From Batillaria attramentaria (taxonomy: Eukaryota; Mollusca; Gastropoda; Batillariidae), in contig JACVVK020000014.1 in assembly GCA_018292915.2 (NCBI GenBank), positions 1,758,501-1,822,500 on the forward strand: a stretch of DNA of 64,000 bases. Reading direction: 5' to 3'. Below are positions 58,889-64,000 of the stretch, one piece after another (the stretch's first letter is position 1; each line of letters begins with the position of its first letter). The translations under genes were made by a program, and so were the position numbers. The notes under the pieces were generated by a model that was given only the letters and a program-made list of their open reading frames with translations, did not search any database and was not told the DNA's origin.

Positions 58889-60044
58889 GTGAGTCTCCTG
58901 ATAAATATATATGTCAATGGAAGGAAGACCGTCAGGCGGCGAAAGAAAGTCTAGAGTCTGTGTGTAGTAGAAGGACGCAGAAGAAAACACGGCAAACGAC
59001 AGGAAAAGAGACAGACAACTCTAAAACAAAACAAAAAAACAAACAGAAAAACAATTCTGAGGTGTGAGTTCTATTCCCGGTCAAACATTTGTGGGGATTT
59101 TTTTTTTTTTTGGTTGTTGTTGTTTGTTTTTTGTTGGTGGGTTTTTTTTTGGTTGCCCTTTCTGTGATGCCACCCTTTGCTTGTTTGTTTGTTGTTGTTT
59201 GTTGCTGTTGTTTGTTTGTTTGTTTGTTTGTTTATTGTTTTGTTTGTTGGTTTGTTTCGTGTTTTTTGTTTTGTTTTTTATTTTGGGCTGGTTTGTTTGG
59301 GTGTTCCGATTTTTGTTTTTGATTTTTTTGTTGGTTTGTTGTCGTTGTTGTTGATGTTTTGTGTTTTTTGTGTTTTGTGTGTTTTGTTTGTTTTTGTTTT
59401 GTTGTTGTTGTTGTTCTTTGGGGTTGTTGTTGTTGTTTTCGGGGAGGGGGGAGGGGTAGCGAACATTTCCCGACTATTGCTATCTCCTTCTTCGTTCAGA
59501 AATTACACAATGCCTCGTCGATAACCGTTGTAAATCTACGTTTCCATATCCAGCATAAACACACCAGTCAGAAGACACCAACCTCGATCCGGCAATGTAC
59601 CCAAAAGTCTCTGTGACAGCATGCATAATCCAAGGCAAGGCGAAAGTCAGTGTTTGCATGGTTCACTGCCGCGGTAAACGGGGTGGGTGGTGCTCGCGAC
59701 ATTCATTCCGGATGAGCGATCGGGGAGCCTTTGTTTACGATGTGTCGCTCCATCATCGTGTCACAGTGAGCGGCAAACTGCGTGATTTGCTGCTGTGACT
59801 GCGAAATTTCCGGCTCAGTTCGTTATTTTCCGGTTCCTGATGTGATTTAGGCCTTCTCAGTGTTACTCTGGCTTATTCCATAGTGGGACTATATGGTGTG
59901 TTCGCTGAATGGCAGCGAATCATTTGTTTTGTTTTGTTTTGTTTTGGTTTGGTTTTTTGTTCTGCTTTGTAATCTGCACACAATTTTGGACATTATCATT
60001 AATCCAGCACGAAACAAAAACAAACTCTTTTTGTCAGAACTCGA

Positions 60045-60131
<87 letters not shown>

Positions 60132-60324
60132 TGGTGAGAGGGGAGGGGAGGTGGTTCACGGCAATTGCCTTTGGTTCAATTGCATATTTCTGTTGCCGTT
60201 GTTTTGGTTGTTATTTGTGTAAGATCTTTTTTTCCCCTCTCTCTTTTCTTGTATTGTTCACTGGCTGTTTTATGCGTCCATTCCTTTCTGAAGTATCTTT
60301 GCTAAGCCAGCTTGTGTTTTGGAA
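58889..60324. repeat. Intron-like stretch, GTTT-rich, with (GT)n at 60046-60130
   Basis: Strong T/G strand bias at 59100-59450 (TTTG and GTT repeats) on the sense strand of the 58764 exon. The (GT)n would be a UG-repeat in that transcript. No exon recognised. Confidence 0.6.
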
Positions 60325-60612
60325 CAGTTTCGCTCGTGAGTGTGCCTGATCGCTCGAAATACTTTACCTTGATGATTAGTACAGCTCTTAATGCGATCCC
60401 ATGTTCCTTACACTTCGCGCGAGAGGTCGAACGTTTAATTTCTACGACTGTTGTTACACTACTGAAGCGCTCAGTGTGGTCGCCGCGTCATCGACTACGT
60501 TTCTGTTGGCTCAGTGCTAGCATTACGGACGCTGTCACTGTCCAGGTGTCTAAATTGTGTGATGATAGATACCACGACAACAACTCAGAACGATCTGTGA
60601 GCATAAAAGCGG
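60325..60612 (+). repeat. Dispersed repeat I, copy
   Basis: Same block order as 57190-57475, including CTTGATGATTAGTACAGCTC, TTACACTTCGCGCGAG, TCTGTTGGCTCAGTGC and ATCTGTGAGCATAAAA. Confidence 0.82.
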
Positions 60613-60764
60613 TAGCATTAACCCCTTCGCATGGAAGTTTTGCCCACTTCAAAGACCCAAACGCAAGCTTTGTAGAAAAGGAAACGGTAATGACTGCGAA
60701 GTGGTTACAAGCTAAACAAATAAAAGCGACATAAAATGGACAGAAACCACTTAACTTTCACAAA

Positions 60765-61045
60765 GGACGGCGCGGGTCAACGTTTCGGCTTTCGCCTTCC
60801 TCAGGACACAAACAAACGGGACATAACTTCAACAAACAAAAGGTAACTCTGCTGATATACTGACATACACGGCGCGGGAAAAAATAAGAATAAAAATATA
60901 AAAAATAAATAAATGATTTAAATAAATAAATAAAATAAAATGGTGGGGGAGAAAAGGACCAGAAAACAACAGTAAAACATCACAACACCCATCCTTTGGT
61001 GACAGAAGACCATGGACTGTGTGTGAAAAATGTTCGTGAGGGTTA
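60765..61045 (+). repeat. Dispersed repeat J, copy 2, with hammerhead-like core on the minus strand
   Basis: CAACGTTTCGG at 60778, then AACAAAAGGTAACTCTG, CCTTTGGTGACAGAAGACCA and TGGACTGTGTGTG match copy 1 in order. On the minus strand 60805-60778 reads CCTGAGGAAGGCGAAAGCCG, then AAACGTTG: CUGAGGA, a GGC/GCC stem with a GAAA loop, then GAAAC. Confidence 0.68.
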
Positions 61046-61613
61046 TACTATGGTTTGGACAAGCTTCGCAGTTATTGTTCTACTATGTACATGCAGTTCA
61101 GTTCAGCTTGGGAGTCGTAGGAGTCGCGCGTGCGTGCTGTGCAGTAACTCTAATGGACCACAATCAACCAGCAGCACGTCTATCAAGACAGTCACGACTT
61201 TACTACCACACCGCTTGGGGGGTGTTCTGGTGTATGTCACTCATACAGCGATAAGTGTCCTGGACGTTTCACCTGTTCCGCCCAAAATTCCGCCAGTGAT
61301 GGACACATTAATTGCTGCACTTACACACGCAAGAGCCTGCTGGGTGTCAACGCTGTGCAATTAAAGCAGCGTAAACACAGACCGTTTATGTAAGTGGTTC
61401 AATGAGGGCCAAGGGTTATGCCGGCAATTAGCCAGTGTACAGCTGTGTCATTATTGACCTGTTTTGGCTTAATTTGGGGTTGTGTTTGTTGTTCTTTTTT
61501 GTTCTGTTTTTGTTTGGTAGTTGGGGGGGGGGGGGCACTGCATTGTTTTGCTTGTTTTGTTTCCCTCATGCTTCCGGCTGGCTGCATCAGGCTTCCTAGT
61601 GATATTGTCCAAG

Positions 61614-61689
<76 letters not shown>

Positions 61690-61888
61690 ACTGAAAATTA
61701 GCAAGAGTCCTGTCGCCGTGCGCAAAATAGGCAATGATGGAGTACTCAGTAAAGCTAACAACCTGGAAGAGGACAGCTATTTGCGAATACTGGACCATTT
61801 GTGAACACATTGAAATGTTTGAGAATACTTTTTTTCCGGCGGGACAAAAAAGCTTTTGTCTTCCACGGAGAATCTCAAAGCTTTCTGG
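61046..61888. repeat. Non-coding stretch with (AC)n at 61615-61689
   Basis: A 122-codon plus-strand frame at 60996-61364 starts in repeat J and has no recognised domain. The AC tract is about 37 units. Confidence 0.5.
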
Positions 61889-62061
61889 GGTCGGGATAGT
61901 CGAATGGTAGAGCGTTGGACTCTCAAAGCTCGGGTCGTGAGTTCGAATCCCGGCTGGGGCCAAATATGTGCTGGCCTTTTTCTCGCTGGCCCCGTCTTTG
62001 AATCACCCTTACGTGATGAAAAAGGACGTTAAACTCCCAAACGCCCACCCACCCCACCCAC
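61889..62061 (+). mobile_element. SINE family A, full-length copy
   Basis: Head GGTCGGGATAGTCGAATGG, B-box GAGTTCGAATCCCGG, ACCC tail. Perfect 10-bp duplication AGCTTTCTGG at 61879-61888 and 62062-62071. Confidence 0.92.
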
Positions 62062-62071
62062 AGCTTTCTGG

Positions 62072-62868
<797 letters not shown>

Positions 62869-62873
62869 TCACG

Positions 62874-63145
62874 AGGTAAGCGGTGGTCTAATAAGTAGGC
62901 GCGTGTCGGACTTAGCCACTGCGGAAATGAACGGCCGTCACCAATGTCACGGGGATGAAGCGTGGGTTCGAGCCCAGGTCGAGCTTGTGATATACGATAC
63001 CGGCTTTTCCCGGCTACCGGGCTGCTCATCGGGTGGTTTCTCTCCGGGTTATCCGGCTCAGTTTCCTCCTTCAAGGAAAATTCATACAATAGGATAGGTA
63101 GGTTTGTGGAAGTAGCCCGAATTTCCGAAAAGGGACAATAAGGTT
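62874..63145 (+). mobile_element. SINE family B copy, plus orientation
   Basis: GTAAGCGGTGGTCTAATAAG head, GGGTTCGAGCCCAGG B-box, GGTTTCTCTCCGGGTTATCC body, and an end GGGACAATAAGG. It follows a GA microsatellite. Confidence 0.86.
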
Positions 63146-63509
63146 AAAAGAAAAAAAAAATACTGCAGGTGCAAAGCCAGCTGGAAGAAAGTTTCTTTTG
63201 TATCCTTGTTTCCTTTGCTTTTTTTTTTTTTTTTTAAGTTGTGTGCTGCTTTCGTTGTAGTTGTTGCTGAAAATTGCAGAAATGTGCAGCGCAATGGCCG
63301 GAGAACATACAACCAATAACTCCGAATATAAAATCCTATTTTTATCGCGACATTTTAGAGAAAATGGACAAGACCCTGTCATTATTGCAATATATTTATA
63401 ATTCATACTGGTTTTAAAATATAAATCGGTGATCAGGTGTCTCTGCTATTTTCGCAGACAGAACACATAATTATGTCTATGTGTCCAGCTGTTTTTCAGA
63501 GAGCACGTA

Positions 63510-63587
<78 letters not shown>

Positions 63588-64000
63588 TCTCTGTTATTTT
63601 CTAGCATTCCTAAATGTTCCCTCAGTGTGTGTGCAAATAATATGCTGCGCCAGGTATTTATATCCATAGGTCAGAACATGTTCCACATCAAATTACTGAG
63701 TTTCTCCCCCAGACGGCGAGACTGCAAAAAACATGATGGGTCTGGGTCAGACTGCATGACACGGCATAACATTTCATCGTTGCTTTTTTTTTAACATGTT
63801 CTGGCATTTATGAATGAAGCTGTGAAAATTGCTCTCCGCCAGCCATAAAAGGACATGCACGTTCAGGCATTCCCTCAAGCTTCCATACCTCACATGCTGT
63901 CACATGCAAGACACACGATCCAAGGGGGGTGGGGGAGGGGGGAGAAAAAATGGGATGGAAGTCTTCTTGAATCGATAGTCTAGGAGTAAGGCTCTACTAA
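63146..64000. repeat. AT-rich end of window with (TA)n at about 63510-63585
   Basis: The (TA)n tract has about 38 units and is flanked by short inverted arms: CAGAGAGCACGTAG on the left, and GCTCTCTG on the right. A T-run lies at 63220-63235. No gene seen. Confidence 0.7.

Noticed and set aside
60046..60130. Long Val/Cys ORFs across GT tracts
   Set aside because: Dinucleotide runs give Val-Cys or Thr-His frames on each strand; no coding content.

Overview
The window is animal nuclear DNA. Split genes carry GT-AG introns, intergenic space is long and AT-rich, microsatellites are very dense (mostly AC/GT), and there are many short retroelements. Several SINE-like families with tRNA-type heads and a GGACGTTAAAC body motif suggest a lophotrochozoan, most likely a marine mollusc; this is inference, not a sequence match. 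No prokaryotic gene structure, CRISPR array, operon or rRNA is visible.

Four genes or gene parts can be supported. At 326-1503 (+) lie the last three coding exons of a gene I do not recognise. At 7712-14033 (-) is a complete seven-exon syntaxin-16 gene (STX16, 311 aa, a Qa-SNARE of the trans-Golgi/endosome). At 14860-18098 (-) is a complete six-exon FAAP24 gene (239 aa, Fanconi anaemia core complex). FAAP24 and STX16 run in the same direction with about 0.83 kb between the FAAP24 stop and the STX16 start. At 58764-58888 (+) is a probable first coding exon that resembles the N-terminus of inositol trisphosphate receptors; the rest of that gene lies beyond the window or in exons I could not recognise. 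All exon joins in the two complete genes keep frame.

The other roughly 45 kb is repeats. A nearly full-length LINE (32553-35845, -) has a 12-bp target-site duplication, one frame break in an A-run, and a stop codon inside its terminal TAAG repeat. SINE family A (tRNA head, ACCC-repeat tail) has about 17 copies, many with recognisable target-site duplications, including three 5'-truncated copies and one dimer-like composite. SINE families B, C and D are also present. Two 1.1-1.2 kb TIR elements flanked by TA carry arrays of a GATATAAG-type motif; one sits in the last STX16 intron. A MITE-like pair has GGGCCC ends. A dispersed repeat (two copies) carries a hammerhead-ribozyme-like core. Tandem repeats have units of 31, 70, 91, about 130 and about 165 bp.

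Layout: 0-6 kb, end of the unknown gene plus repeats; 6-7.7 kb, SINE C and STX16 downstream DNA; 7.7-18.1 kb, the STX16-FAAP24 gene pair; 18-32 kb, repeats; 32.5-35.9 kb, LINE; 36-58.7 kb, repeats and microsatellites; 58.8 kb, the IP3-receptor-like exon and its intron; 60-64 kb, repeats. The named genes have separate cell roles (membrane fusion, DNA cross-link repair, calcium release), and nothing in the sequence ties them into one pathway.
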